Positions 1 to 7,735 of a DNA stretch of 64,000 bases are shown one piece after another. Location of the stretch: the NCBI RefSeq assembly GCF_022678625.1, contig NZ_JALBYQ010000002.1, positions 310,001 through 374,000 of the forward strand, in the 5' to 3' direction. The notes beneath the pieces were generated by a model. That model had not been told where the DNA came from. It did not search any database and was given only the letters and a program-made list of their open reading frames with translations. The position numbers were made by a program, and so were the translations under genes. Position 1 is the stretch's first letter; the number at the start of each line of letters is the position of its first letter. The stretch is from Aliiroseovarius subalbicans. GTDB taxonomy: Bacteria; Pseudomonadota; Alphaproteobacteria; Rhodobacterales; Rhodobacteraceae.

Positions 1-186
1 GGCCGCCTGGCCGAAGGCGCCCCGGCGGATCTGGTCTTGTTCGACCCCGACGCGCCCTTCGTGCTGGACCGGTTCGCACTGCGCTCAAAATCCAAGAACA
101 CGCCGTTCGACGGCGCCCGGATGCAAGGCCGTGTGATCGGCACCTGGGTTGCGGGAACATCCGTGTTCGGAGGCGAGAATGCCTGA
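1..186 (+). CDS. pyrC: Dihydroorotase, C-terminal fragment (cut by window edge)
   Basis: This open frame enters from the left edge and stops with TGA at 184-186; about 61 codons are present. The translation contains GAPADLVLFDP near its start and the ending SKNTPFDGARMQGRV, both typical of the C-terminus of dihydroorotase-like amidohydrolases of the pyrimidine pathway, where the SKNTPF stretch closes the barrel. The metal-binding part lies outside the window, so catalytic residues cannot be checked. The stop codon overlaps the plsY start region by a few bases, which suggests co-transcription; a pyrC-plsY pair is common in Rhodobacterales. Another cyclic amidohydrolase is possible but less likely. 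Confidence 0.8.
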   Translation, partial: GRLAEGAPADLVLFDPDAPFVLDRFALRSKSKNTPFDGARMQGRVIGTWVAGTSVFGGENA

Positions 187-787
187 TCTGACCTCTGCCC
201 CCCTGACGCTCGTCCTCGTGGCGCTTGCCGGGTACCTTCTGGGCTCCATCCCCTTCGGCATCGTGATGGCACGGCTGTTTGGACTGGGCGATCTGCGCAC
301 CATCGGGTCGGGCAATATCGGCGCCACCAACGTGCTGCGCACCGGCAACAAGCTGGCTGCCTTCCTGACCCTGATTCTGGACGCGGGCAAAGGCGGCATC
401 GCAGTGATCGTCGCGCGCATGTTGGTGGGCGAAGACGCGGCGCAGATGGCCGGTTTCGCGGCCTTCCTGGGCCATTGTTACCCGGTGTTCCTGGGTTTCA
501 AGGGCGGCAAAGGCGTGGCGACCTGGATCGGCACGCTGCTGGCGCTGGCCTGGCCGCTGGGCCTGGCCGCCTGTGGCATCTGGCTGGCCGCTGCCGTGCT
601 CATGCGCATCTCGTCGCTGGCAGCCCTTCTGGCCGCTGCCTTGTCGCCACTTTGGGCCTATATGCTGGGCCTGCCACATGTGCTGGCGCTGTCGGCCGCC
701 CTTGCCCTGTTGATTTTCTATCGCCACAGGTCCAACATTTCACGACTGATCGCAGGGGATGAACCCCGTATCGGCAAAAAGTCATAA
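179..787 (+). CDS. plsY: Acyl-phosphate:glycerol-3-phosphate acyltransferase PlsY
   Basis: PlsY is an inner-membrane enzyme that moves the acyl group from acyl-phosphate to glycerol-3-phosphate, the first step of phospholipid synthesis. The 202-residue protein starts MPDLTS and has the family signatures: SGNIGATN at residues 44-51, DAGKG at 68-72, His99, and the GGKGVAT loop near 109-115. Hydrophobic segments fit the usual five-helix topology. The ATG at 179 was chosen because it is preceded by GGAGGCG; an ATG at 149 in the same frame would add ten residues lying inside pyrC. It overlaps the pyrC end by 8 bases and is followed by the DUF805 genes on the same strand. Confidence 0.95.
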   Translation: MPDLTSAPLTLVLVALAGYLLGSIPFGIVMARLFGLGDLRTIGSGNIGATNVLRTGNKLAAFLTLILDAGKGGIAVIVARMLVGEDAAQMAGFAAFLGHCYPVFLGFKGGKGVATWIGTLLALAWPLGLAACGIWLAAAVLMRISSLAALLAAALSPLWAYMLGLPHVLALSAALALLIFYRHRSNISRLIAGDEPRIGKKS

Positions 788-800
788 AGGGGAGAGCTCC

Positions 801-1265
801 ATGGACTTCATGACATCCATCAAAACCTGTTTTTCGAAATACGTCACCTTCTCGGGACGCGCGCAGCGGTCCGAGTTCTGGTGGTTCATGCTGTTCGCCT
901 TCGCGGGTCAGATTATCCTGTCAATCGTCGACAGCACGCTGTTCGGCACTGTCACCACCGTTGAAGGCGGGTTCGAAGCCCAGACCGACACGCCGATCCT
1001 GTCAGGGCTGTTCAGCCTGGGGATTTTCCTGCCGGCACTGGCTGTCGCGGTGCGGCGTCTGCATGATACCGACCGCTCGGGCTGGTGGTATCTGCTGTGT
1101 CTGATCCCGCTGGTCGGGATCATCATTCTGATCGTCTGGTGGGCTGGGCAAGGCACCAACGGCGCAAACCGCTTTGGCGCCGATCCGCTTGGTGGCTCTG
1201 GCGGCGGCATGGGTGGAGGCGACGACTACGCACCCAGCACGATCCCCAGCGTATCGAACGACTGA
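801..1265 (+). CDS. DUF805 membrane protein, copy 1
   Basis: This 154-residue protein belongs to the DUF805 (YhaH/inner-membrane) family, whose function is unknown. The N-terminus MDFMTSIKTCFSKY is followed by SGRAQRSEFWWF (about residues 18-29), the family hallmark, then hydrophobic segments and the conserved RRLHDTDRSGWW. The C-terminus is a glycine-rich tail (residues about 128-145). The start at ATG 801 follows AAAGGGGAG. A second copy with the same architecture lies 64 bases downstream. The two were probably made by tandem duplication; both keep the motif block and differ mostly in the middle and in the tail. Confidence 0.88.
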   Translation: MDFMTSIKTCFSKYVTFSGRAQRSEFWWFMLFAFAGQIILSIVDSTLFGTVTTVEGGFEAQTDTPILSGLFSLGIFLPALAVAVRRLHDTDRSGWWYLLCLIPLVGIIILIVWWAGQGTNGANRFGADPLGGSGGGMGGGDDYAPSTIPSVSND

Positions 1266-1281
1266 TCTCAACATATGACCG

Positions 1282-1309
1282 GGCCGGGTGCTAAACGCCC
1301 GGCCTTTCC
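1282..1309 (+). terminator. Hairpin between the two DUF805 genes
   Basis: GGCCGGG at 1282-1288 pairs with CCCGGCC at 1298-1304 around a nine-base loop and is followed by TTTCCC. It could act as a weak intrinsic terminator after the first DUF805 gene or as a spacer hairpin. The T-run is short, so full termination is uncertain. Confidence 0.45.
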
Positions 1310-1329
1310 CTTCCAATGGACCCTGCGCG

Positions 1330-1773
1330 ATGGATTTCCAAACCGCCGTCAAAACCTGTTTCGACAAATACGTGGTCTTCTCGGGCCGCGCGTCGCGTTC
1401 GGAATACTGGTGGTTTGTCCTGTTTGTCTTTCTGGGCAACATCCTGACCACGCTGGCCGATGCAATGATCTTCGGCGCGCGGGCGGCGGATACTGGCATC
1501 CTGTCGATGGTCTTTGGACTGGGCACCTTCCTGCCCGCTGTGTCCGCAGCCGTGCGGCGCCTGCATGACACCGGGCGCAGCGGCTGGTGGTGGTGGTTGT
1601 GGCTGCTGCCGATCATCGGCTGGATCATCCTGATCATCTGGTACGCGACCCAGGGCGACGAGGGCGACAACAGCTTTGGCCCCGATCCGTTGGGGGGCGG
1701 GTATGGTGGTGGCGGCGGCGGCGGCGACGTGGAATACACCCCGTCGCGCATCCCGCACGTGTCTGGCGACTAA
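1330..1773 (+). CDS. DUF805 membrane protein, copy 2
   Basis: This is a 147-residue paralogue of the preceding gene: MDFQTAVKTCFDKYVVFSGRASRSEYWWF at the N-terminus (the SGRASRSEYWW block is the DUF805 signature), RRLHDTGRSGWWWW in the middle and a glycine-rich tail ending in a run of Gly near residues 126-136. No function is known for the family; the predicted site is the inner membrane. The start at ATG 1330 matches copy 1 residue by residue; an earlier TTG/ATG would add unaligned sequence. The stop lies ten bases from the convergent gshA stop. Confidence 0.88.
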   Translation: MDFQTAVKTCFDKYVVFSGRASRSEYWWFVLFVFLGNILTTLADAMIFGARAADTGILSMVFGLGTFLPAVSAAVRRLHDTGRSGWWWWLWLLPIIGWIILIIWYATQGDEGDNSFGPDPLGGGYGGGGGGGDVEYTPSRIPHVSGD

Positions 1774-1783
1774 CCCGAACAGG

Positions 1784-3154
1784 TCAGTAGCTGAACTCCT
1801 CGTATACCTTCGAGATATCGCCGTTCCAGACGCCGTGGTATCGCTCAAGCAACTCATCGGCAGGAACGATGCCCTCCTCGACTGAATCCTGAAGCGCGTT
1901 CAGGAAATGGCGTTCATCAGGCACCATGCCGCCGATCCCGGGCTTGGCGCGGGCCTTCAGTCCGGCCTTGGCAATCTCGACAACTTGCGCCGAGAGGTCC
2001 TGTAGCTTCACGCCGTTGGCCTCGCCCTGCAGCCCGTCGACCGACGCCGCGACGCGCAGACCTTCGCGGGTTTCGTCGTCCCAATCCTTGATCAGGTCGG
2101 TGGCCGCGTCCAGTGACGATTGGTCATACATCAACCCGACCCACAGGGCCGGCAGCGCGCACAGCCGACGCCACGGGCCACCATCGGCGCCGCGCATCTC
2201 CATGTATTGCTTGATCCGCGCCTCGGGGAAGATCGTGGTCAGGTGATCGGCCCAATCCGACAGGGTCGGCATTTCGCCGGGCAACGCGGGCAGTTCCCCC
2301 TTGAGGAAATCGCGAAACGACATGCCCAGCGCGTTGATGTATTTTCCGTCGCGGTAGACGAAGTACATCGGCACATCCAGCGCGTATTGCACATAGCGTT
2401 CAAACCCCATGCCGTCTTCGAATACGAAAGGCAGCGTGCCGGTCCGGGCCGCATCCAGATCACGCCAGATGCGCGAACGCCAGGATTTGTGGCCATTCAG
2501 CTTGCCATCAAAGAACGGTGAATTGGCGAACAGCGCGGTGGCCACGGGCTGCAGCGCCAGGCCCACGCGGAATTTCTGCACCATGTCCGCCTCGGACGCG
2601 AAATCCAGGTTCACCTGCACGGTGCAGGTGCGATACATCATCTGTTTGCCGTGGGTTCCGACGTGGTCCATGTAATCGGTCATCAGCTTGTAGCGCCCCT
2701 TGGGCATGACCGGCATCTGCTCATGGCTCCATTCCGGCGCCGCGCCCAGACCGATGAAGCGCGCGCCGATCTTGTCCGCGATCTCATGCACCTCACGCAG
2801 GTGTTCGTGCACCTCGTCGCAGGTCTGGTGAATGCTGTCCAACGGCGCGCCGGACAATTCGAACTGCCCGCCGGGTTCCAGGCTGATGTTGGCGCCGTCG
2901 CGTTCCAACCCGATGATGTTGCCGCCCTCTTCGATCGGGCTCCAGCCATAGCCATCGCGCAAGCCTTCCAGCATCGCCTTGATCGAGCGCGGTCCGTCGT
3001 AGGGCAACGGCTTCAGCGTGTCTTCGCAATAGCCGAATTTCTCGTGCTCGGTACCGATCTTCCACGTCTCAGGCGGCTTGCAGCCGTCGGCCAGATACTG
3101 GGCCAGCTGGTCGTGATGGGTGATCGGGCCGCCACCGGATTGGGGAATGGACAT
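1784..3154 (-). CDS. gshA: Glutamate-cysteine ligase (plant/alphaproteobacterial type)
   Basis: This 456-residue enzyme makes gamma-glutamylcysteine from glutamate and cysteine with ATP, the first step of glutathione synthesis in the cytoplasm. It belongs to the GCS2/plant-like class rather than the E. coli GshA class: WKIGTEHEKFG at residues 31-41 and ISLEPGGQFELSGAP at 90-104 are the ATP/glutamate-binding blocks of that class, and the length is normal for alphaproteobacteria. The start at 3154 (MSIPQSGGG) was preferred over 3187, which adds an unconserved serine-rich stretch. It is transcribed divergently from the vWA lipoprotein gene and converges with the DUF805 pair. Confidence 0.93.
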   Translation of the reverse strand: MSIPQSGGGPITHHDQLAQYLADGCKPPETWKIGTEHEKFGYCEDTLKPLPYDGPRSIKAMLEGLRDGYGWSPIEEGGNIIGLERDGANISLEPGGQFELSGAPLDSIHQTCDEVHEHLREVHEIADKIGARFIGLGAAPEWSHEQMPVMPKGRYKLMTDYMDHVGTHGKQMMYRTCTVQVNLDFASEADMVQKFRVGLALQPVATALFANSPFFDGKLNGHKSWRSRIWRDLDAARTGTLPFVFEDGMGFERYVQYALDVPMYFVYRDGKYINALGMSFRDFLKGELPALPGEMPTLSDWADHLTTIFPEARIKQYMEMRGADGGPWRRLCALPALWVGLMYDQSSLDAATDLIKDWDDETREGLRVAASVDGLQGEANGVKLQDLSAQVVEIAKAGLKARAKPGIGGMVPDERHFLNALQDSVEEGIVPADELLERYHGVWNGDISKVYEEFSY

Positions 3155-3297
3155 CTGCGCGCTCCTGCTCGACGTTTCAGACCTCAACTGGTGGGCTTTT
3201 CGGCGGGCGGTGTCAATCCGGCGAAGACCCGCTCACGTATTTGCGACCGGGTCAGGCGGACGCTAGCGTAAGCGCGAAATCAATTTGCGGAGGCCCC

Positions 3298-4611
3298 ATG
3301 TTTCGTTTCGCCCGCCTGTCCCTTGCCGCCTTGTCTCTAGCCGCGTTGATCGCCTGTGACACAGGCACCCACGGGCCATCAGAAACCGCCGTGGTTGCCG
3401 AGGCCGCCCCGGCGATGGCCGCCGAGACCGGAAAAACCAGCCTGCCAGCCCCGCGTATGGACATGATGGTTGAACCGTCGATCATCATCGACCCCGGCCG
3501 GCGCGGTCTTTCGACAGGGCGTGCACGCGCACGGGTGCTGACCGCAGGCGACATCGACGACACGCTGAACCTGGGCGCTTTCTCGCGCTTCGTGTCGAAG
3601 GGTCGGGCTGAAACCCGGCTACCCTCGGCCAATTTCACCCGCCCGATGCTGGCGCGGCTGACCGGGCCAGATGGCCAGCCCGCACCGGGGCTGCGTGTGA
3701 CGCTCAGCCGTCCGGGCGCGGCGCAGCCGTTCTATGACGGCTATTCCGGCGTGGACGGCATGGTGACCGTGTTCCCCGCGCTGCATGGCGCGGGCGGGCT
3801 GTCGCGCGCGGATCTGAAGGTGTTTCCCGATGCGCAAGGCCAGGTCGTGACGCAGCGGATCGCGTCGGGGAACCGGCGCAACGTCGCCCTTCCTTTCGCG
3901 GGTGGCTGGTCGCCCGATTTCCTGGACCTCGCCTTTGTCGTCGATACGACAGGGTCAATGGCTGACGAACTGGCCTGGCTCACCAAAGAGCTGTCCTCGA
4001 TCGTCAGCCGCGCCAGGCGGCGGGCGCCGGGGGTGGATATCCGCTATGGCCTGATCGTCTATCGCGACGATGGTGACGCCTATGTCGTGCGCAATTTCGG
4101 GTTCACGAAAAGCCAGAGCCAGATGCGCAGCTGGCTGCGGACGCAACAGGCGGCGGGCGGCGGGGACTACCCGGAAGCCGCCGCCGAGGCGCTGATGGCC
4201 GGGGCCAACCTGCCCTGGCGGCGTGGCAAGGGCGAGCGGCTGATGTTCCACATTGCTGACGCCCCGCCGCATGACCGCGACGCGCGCGCCTATTTGACAG
4301 CCGCACGCGCCGCCACGCAAAAAGGTGTGCAGATCTTCGGGCTTGGTGCCTCGGGCGTGGCGCGCGAAAGCGAATACTTGATGCGTCAGGCCTCGGCGCA
4401 AAGCGGTGGGCGGTATCTGTTTCTGACTGACGACAGCGGCGTGGGCTATGGCCATGCGGAACCGACGATCAGCTGCTACCAGGTCACCAAGCTGAACAGC
4501 TTGATGGTGCGGGTGCTGGGGTCGGAATTGTCTGGCCGGCGCATCGAAGCCGCCCCGGGCGACGTGATCCGCAGCGTCGGGAGTTACCAGAACGGCGTGT
4601 GTCGCGACTAG
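3298..4611 (+). CDS. Lipoprotein with von Willebrand factor A domain
   Basis: The 437-residue product begins with a lipoprotein signal peptide: a short basic N-terminus, a hydrophobic stretch and the lipobox LIAC with Cys20 as the lipidated residue. A segment near 125-170 looks like a small beta domain (GPDGQPAPGLRVTLSRPG). A vWA domain follows, with the MIDAS motif DTTGSM beginning at about residue 216, normally a metal-dependent protein-binding site. It is therefore probably an envelope-anchored, metal-dependent adhesion or assembly factor; the partner is unknown. The start at ATG 3298 follows GCGGAGG. Its TAG stop shares the palindromic CTAG with the stop of the convergent downstream gene. 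Confidence 0.8.
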   Translation: MFRFARLSLAALSLAALIACDTGTHGPSETAVVAEAAPAMAAETGKTSLPAPRMDMMVEPSIIIDPGRRGLSTGRARARVLTAGDIDDTLNLGAFSRFVSKGRAETRLPSANFTRPMLARLTGPDGQPAPGLRVTLSRPGAAQPFYDGYSGVDGMVTVFPALHGAGGLSRADLKVFPDAQGQVVTQRIASGNRRNVALPFAGGWSPDFLDLAFVVDTTGSMADELAWLTKELSSIVSRARRRAPGVDIRYGLIVYRDDGDAYVVRNFGFTKSQSQMRSWLRTQQAAGGGDYPEAAAEALMAGANLPWRRGKGERLMFHIADAPPHDRDARAYLTAARAATQKGVQIFGLGASGVARESEYLMRQASAQSGGRYLFLTDDSGVGYGHAEPTISCYQVTKLNSLMVRVLGSELSGRRIEAAPGDVIRSVGSYQNGVCRD

Positions 4612-5123
4612 TGCAGCAGGCGCGGCTGCGTCTTTTGCCAGATGACCACCACCGCGTCCGGCGTGCCGGTACTGGCGCGAATGGCGGCCTGCATGTCGAC
4701 GCCGGGCAAGGCGGCCAGCGCGTCGAACAGCGCATCGGTGCCTTCGGCGCTGGCCGGGATCGACAGAACCTCGCCGACCGAACGAAAGCGCCAAACCGGG
4801 TGCCCGGCCATGTCCGGCCCGATCTCGACCCGCACCAGCGCGTCGATTGACGCAAAACCACCACCGACCGGGGCCAGGTAGGTGATCTGACGTTCATCCA
4901 CTGAAACCACGCCCAGCCCCCCGTGCCCGCCACGAAAGCGCGCGCGTTGAATGCCGGACCACAACAGCGCCGCGCCCATCAAGGCCAGCGCGATGCCCAT
5001 CCATTTCAACAGACCCAATGACCCCAGCGCCCACCACAGGCCTAAGAGGGCCACTGCAGCGCCTGCCAGCGCCTCGCGCCAGCGCATCAGGTTTTCACGG
5101 GCTTCCGGGCGGATGAAATTCAT
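4608..5123 (-). CDS. Conserved hypothetical two-helix membrane protein
   Basis: The product has 171 residues. Residues about 18-60 contain two hydrophobic helices (AGAAVALLGLWWALG and LLKWMGIALALMGAALLW), so the N-terminus is a membrane hairpin; the remaining 110 residues are soluble and probably cytoplasmic, with no catalytic motif I recognise. The gene overlaps the end of the upstream acetyltransferase gene by four bases (start 5123, upstream stop 5120), so it is the last gene of the rsmE-acetyltransferase operon. Such proteins next to rsmE occur in other Rhodobacterales, but no role is known to me. Confidence 0.7.
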   Translation of the reverse strand: MNFIRPEARENLMRWREALAGAAVALLGLWWALGSLGLLKWMGIALALMGAALLWSGIQRARFRGGHGGLGVVSVDERQITYLAPVGGGFASIDALVRVEIGPDMAGHPVWRFRSVGEVLSIPASAEGTDALFDALAALPGVDMQAAIRASTGTPDAVVVIWQKTQPRLLH

Positions 5124-5974
5124 GCGGCCTCCAGGGTGACGGGGTTTTTCAGGATGGCAAGGCTATAGCACCCGATCCGCTCAAAGCCGATCGCCTCATA
5201 GGCGCGACAGGCGGCGGGGCCGCTGGCGAACAGAATGGCGGTTTTGACGCCCTCGGCACGCGCTTCGACCAAATGGGCCGCGACCACCTGTCGGGCATGG
5301 CCGCGGCCGCGCAAGTCCGGCGGGGTAAAAACGCCGCCAATCTGCACCATATCGGGCAGGCGTGCATTGATGGCTGTCATCGCGACGGGAGTGCCCTGCA
5401 CTTCAAGAAGGCGCACATCGCCCGTGGCAATCGCCCGGTCGGTGCGCCCTTTGGCCTCTTCGTCCAACCGCTCGGGCGGCGACATGTGCAGTTCGGCGGA
5501 GTAAGCGCGGGTCCATTTGAAGATTAAATCCCGATCCGCCTCCTCGGGCGGGCGAATCCTCCCCGGACCATCCGGTGCGACCAAGGTCTCCAGCGACAGA
5601 CGATAAAGGGGTTCTGGTTCATCGAGCGCAAAGGAGGCGTCGGTCACGCCAAGCGCGAGCTTGGCCGCGCGCACCTGAGACACCTCTGCGGTGATGCCCG
5701 ACACTTGGCGCCCGGCAATGGCGGTGGCAAAGGCGCGCCAGGTCTCGTCCCCGGCATTCGGGGCCTGACTCATTACAAAGCCCGCATTTGACAGGGCAAA
5801 GACGGCATCAATCCCGCCCTTCCCCGCGACCCAGAACGCGGTGCCGCGCGGGTCGTCGCGATTGTGTAGGCCGAAGGCACGCAGGTTCGACCGCAGGAAC
5901 ATGCTGGTGTCCGCGTGGCGAGCCAGGAACGCCTCGATCGTCGTTTCGTCCCCCGCAGTTGCCGGGCGGATCAC
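5120..5974 (-). CDS. GNAT family N-acetyltransferase
   Basis: A 284-residue GNAT protein when started at GTG 5974, whose TGA overlap with the rsmE stop (GTGA) marks translational coupling. The acetyl-CoA binding motif A is visible as GVFTPPDLRGRGHARQVVAA, with RGRGHA as the pyrophosphate loop, followed by the C-terminal AACRAYEAIGFERIG typical of GNAT beta-6/alpha-4. The N-terminal half is a divergent second GNAT-like lobe. The substrate cannot be read from the sequence. The frame stays open upstream to 6142, but that part lies inside rsmE and is not credible coding sequence. Confidence 0.8.
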   Translation of the reverse strand: MIRPATAGDETTIEAFLARHADTSMFLRSNLRAFGLHNRDDPRGTAFWVAGKGGIDAVFALSNAGFVMSQAPNAGDETWRAFATAIAGRQVSGITAEVSQVRAAKLALGVTDASFALDEPEPLYRLSLETLVAPDGPGRIRPPEEADRDLIFKWTRAYSAELHMSPPERLDEEAKGRTDRAIATGDVRLLEVQGTPVAMTAINARLPDMVQIGGVFTPPDLRGRGHARQVVAAHLVEARAEGVKTAILFASGPAACRAYEAIGFERIGCYSLAILKNPVTLEAA

Positions 5975-6696
5975 GTCCAGTCTCCCAACGCCTGCTGCCA
6001 CAGGGCCATTGCCGCGACCGCCGCCGTGTCGGCGCGCAGAATGCGGGGGCCAAGGCTGACAGGATGGGCGTTTTCCATCGCGTGAAGCCGATCGCGTTCC
6101 CGGGGGGAAAAACCGCCTTCGGGGCCAATCAGGATCGCCCATTTGTCACCGCCCGCCGCGCCCAGGGTTTGCGCCATGCCCACAAGTGCTTCGTCACAGA
6201 ACATGATCTGTCGGTCTTTGGGCCAGTCCGCCAGCAGTCGGTCCAGCTTTTGCAATTCGGCCACTTCGGGCACAAAGGTGCCGCCGCATTGCTCGGCGGC
6301 TTCCACCGCGTGGGCTTGCAAGCGGTCGCGGCGGATACGTTCGGAATTGGTAAACTCGGTCTGCATCGGCTGGATGCGTGCAGCCCCCATTTCGGCGGCC
6401 TTTTCCACGATGAAATCCGTGCGCGCCTTCTTGATCGGGGCGAAACACAGCCACAGATCGGGTGGCATTTGCAGCGGCCGGGTCTGTTCGATGCAGGTCA
6501 GTGCGCCCTTGCGCTTGCCCGCTTCGGCCACCTCGGCCCGAAATTCTCCGTCCCGGCCATTGAACAATGCCACCGGGTCGCCAACCGCAAGCCGCATCAC
6601 ACCGAACAGGTAATGCGCTTGGGCCTGGATCAGAGGAACCGATTGCCCCGGCCCCAGCGGGTGCTCTACATAGAGCCTGACTTTCACCTGTTTCAT
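5971..6696 (-). CDS. rsmE: 16S rRNA (uracil1498-N3)-methyltransferase RsmE
   Basis: This 241-residue SPOUT enzyme methylates N3 of U1498 in 16S rRNA using S-adenosylmethionine. It shows an N-terminal PUA-like domain (residues about 1-70) and the C-terminal trefoil-knot signatures ILIGPEGGF (188-196) and LGPRILRADTA (215-225), which bind SAM. The length is normal. The start at ATG 6696 gives MKQVKVRLYVEH, as in relatives. The gene is divergent from ubiA with only 11 bases between the two start codons, so their promoters must overlap or lie inside the opposite gene. Confidence 0.94.
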   Translation of the reverse strand: MKQVKVRLYVEHPLGPGQSVPLIQAQAHYLFGVMRLAVGDPVALFNGRDGEFRAEVAEAGKRKGALTCIEQTRPLQMPPDLWLCFAPIKKARTDFIVEKAAEMGAARIQPMQTEFTNSERIRRDRLQAHAVEAAEQCGGTFVPEVAELQKLDRLLADWPKDRQIMFCDEALVGMAQTLGAAGGDKWAILIGPEGGFSPRERDRLHAMENAHPVSLGPRILRADTAAVAAMALWQQALGDWT

Positions 6697-6707
6697 GAGG
6701 GAAACCT

Positions 6708-7676
6708 ATGACCCATCAGCCCGATATGCCAGAGCCAAAGGGTCAGGTTTCCGACGCGGTGAAGGGCAATTGGGTGGACCACCTGGCACCGGGATGGACC
6801 CGGCCGTATCTGCGGCTGAGCCGCGCGGATCGGCCGATCGGCACCTGGCTGCTTTTGCTGCCCTGCTGGTGGGGGCTGTTGTTGGCGGCGGCCAGCACGG
6901 GAAGGTTCGGCCTGTTCGATGTCTGGATCCTGGTCGGCTGTGCGGCGGGCGCCTGGCTGATGCGCGGGGCGGGTTGCACCTGGAACGACATCACCGACCG
7001 CGACTTCGACGCACAGGTCGAACGCACGCGATCACGCCCGATCCCGTCGGGGCAGGTCAGCGTGAAACAAGCTGCCGCCTGGATGGGCCTTCAGGCGCTG
7101 ATCGCCTTCGCGATCCTTCTGAGCTTCAACCTGCCCGCGATCCTTCTGGGCATAGCCGCGCTGGTGCCGGTGCTGGTTTACCCGTTTGCGAAACGCTTTA
7201 CCTGGTGGCCGCAGGTCTTTCTGGGCATCGCGTTCAACTGGGGCGCGCTTTTGGCCTGGACCGCCCACGCCGGCGCGTTGGAGGCGCCCGCGGTGGCGCT
7301 TTACCTGGCCGGGATGGCCTGGACGCTGTTTTACGACACGATCTATGCCTATCAGGACACCGAAGACGACGCGCTGATCGGGGTGAAATCCACCGCGCGG
7401 CTGTTCGGCGACAGCCCGCGCCTGTGGTTGCGCGCCTTCCTGATTGTCACCGTGGTGTTGATGGCGCTGGCAATCATCCTGGCGTTGGCACCGCTGAACA
7501 ACATGCTGGTGCTGGTCGTGGCATTGGGCAGCGCCTGGTTTCTGGGCTGGCATCTGGCCTGGCAAATGCGAATGCTCGACATCGACGACGCCCAGAACTG
7601 CCTGCGCCTGTTTCGTGCCAACCGCGATGCCGGCTTGATCCCTGTGCTGTTTCTTGCCGCAGCCGTGCTCCTGTGA
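6708..7676 (+). CDS. ubiA: 4-hydroxybenzoate polyprenyltransferase UbiA
   Basis: UbiA attaches the polyprenyl tail to 4-hydroxybenzoate in ubiquinone synthesis at the inner membrane. The 322-residue protein has the first aspartate-rich motif NDITDRDFD at 93-101, followed by the RTRSRPIPSG block, and the second motif YDTIYAYQDTEDD near 211-223, plus about eight hydrophobic helices. The start at ATG 6708 follows GAGGGAAACC. The window also encodes a second UbiA-superfamily enzyme of the MenA type near 29 kb, so the two must not be confused; this one carries the 4-hydroxybenzoate-type motif. Confidence 0.94.
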   Translation: MTHQPDMPEPKGQVSDAVKGNWVDHLAPGWTRPYLRLSRADRPIGTWLLLLPCWWGLLLAAASTGRFGLFDVWILVGCAAGAWLMRGAGCTWNDITDRDFDAQVERTRSRPIPSGQVSVKQAAAWMGLQALIAFAILLSFNLPAILLGIAALVPVLVYPFAKRFTWWPQVFLGIAFNWGALLAWTAHAGALEAPAVALYLAGMAWTLFYDTIYAYQDTEDDALIGVKSTARLFGDSPRLWLRAFLIVTVVLMALAIILALAPLNNMLVLVVALGSAWFLGWHLAWQMRMLDIDDAQNCLRLFRANRDAGLIPVLFLAAAVLL

Positions 7677-7735
7677 TTGCACGCCGGGCCAAGACGGCCT
7701 AGGTAGGGCGAAACAAGAAAGACCTGTCTGATTAC

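Noticed and set aside
5975-6142. N-terminal extension of the acetyltransferase
   Set aside because: These codons lie inside rsmE, are rich in Arg and Pro, and are not part of the GNAT fold; GTG 5974 is coupled to the rsmE stop.
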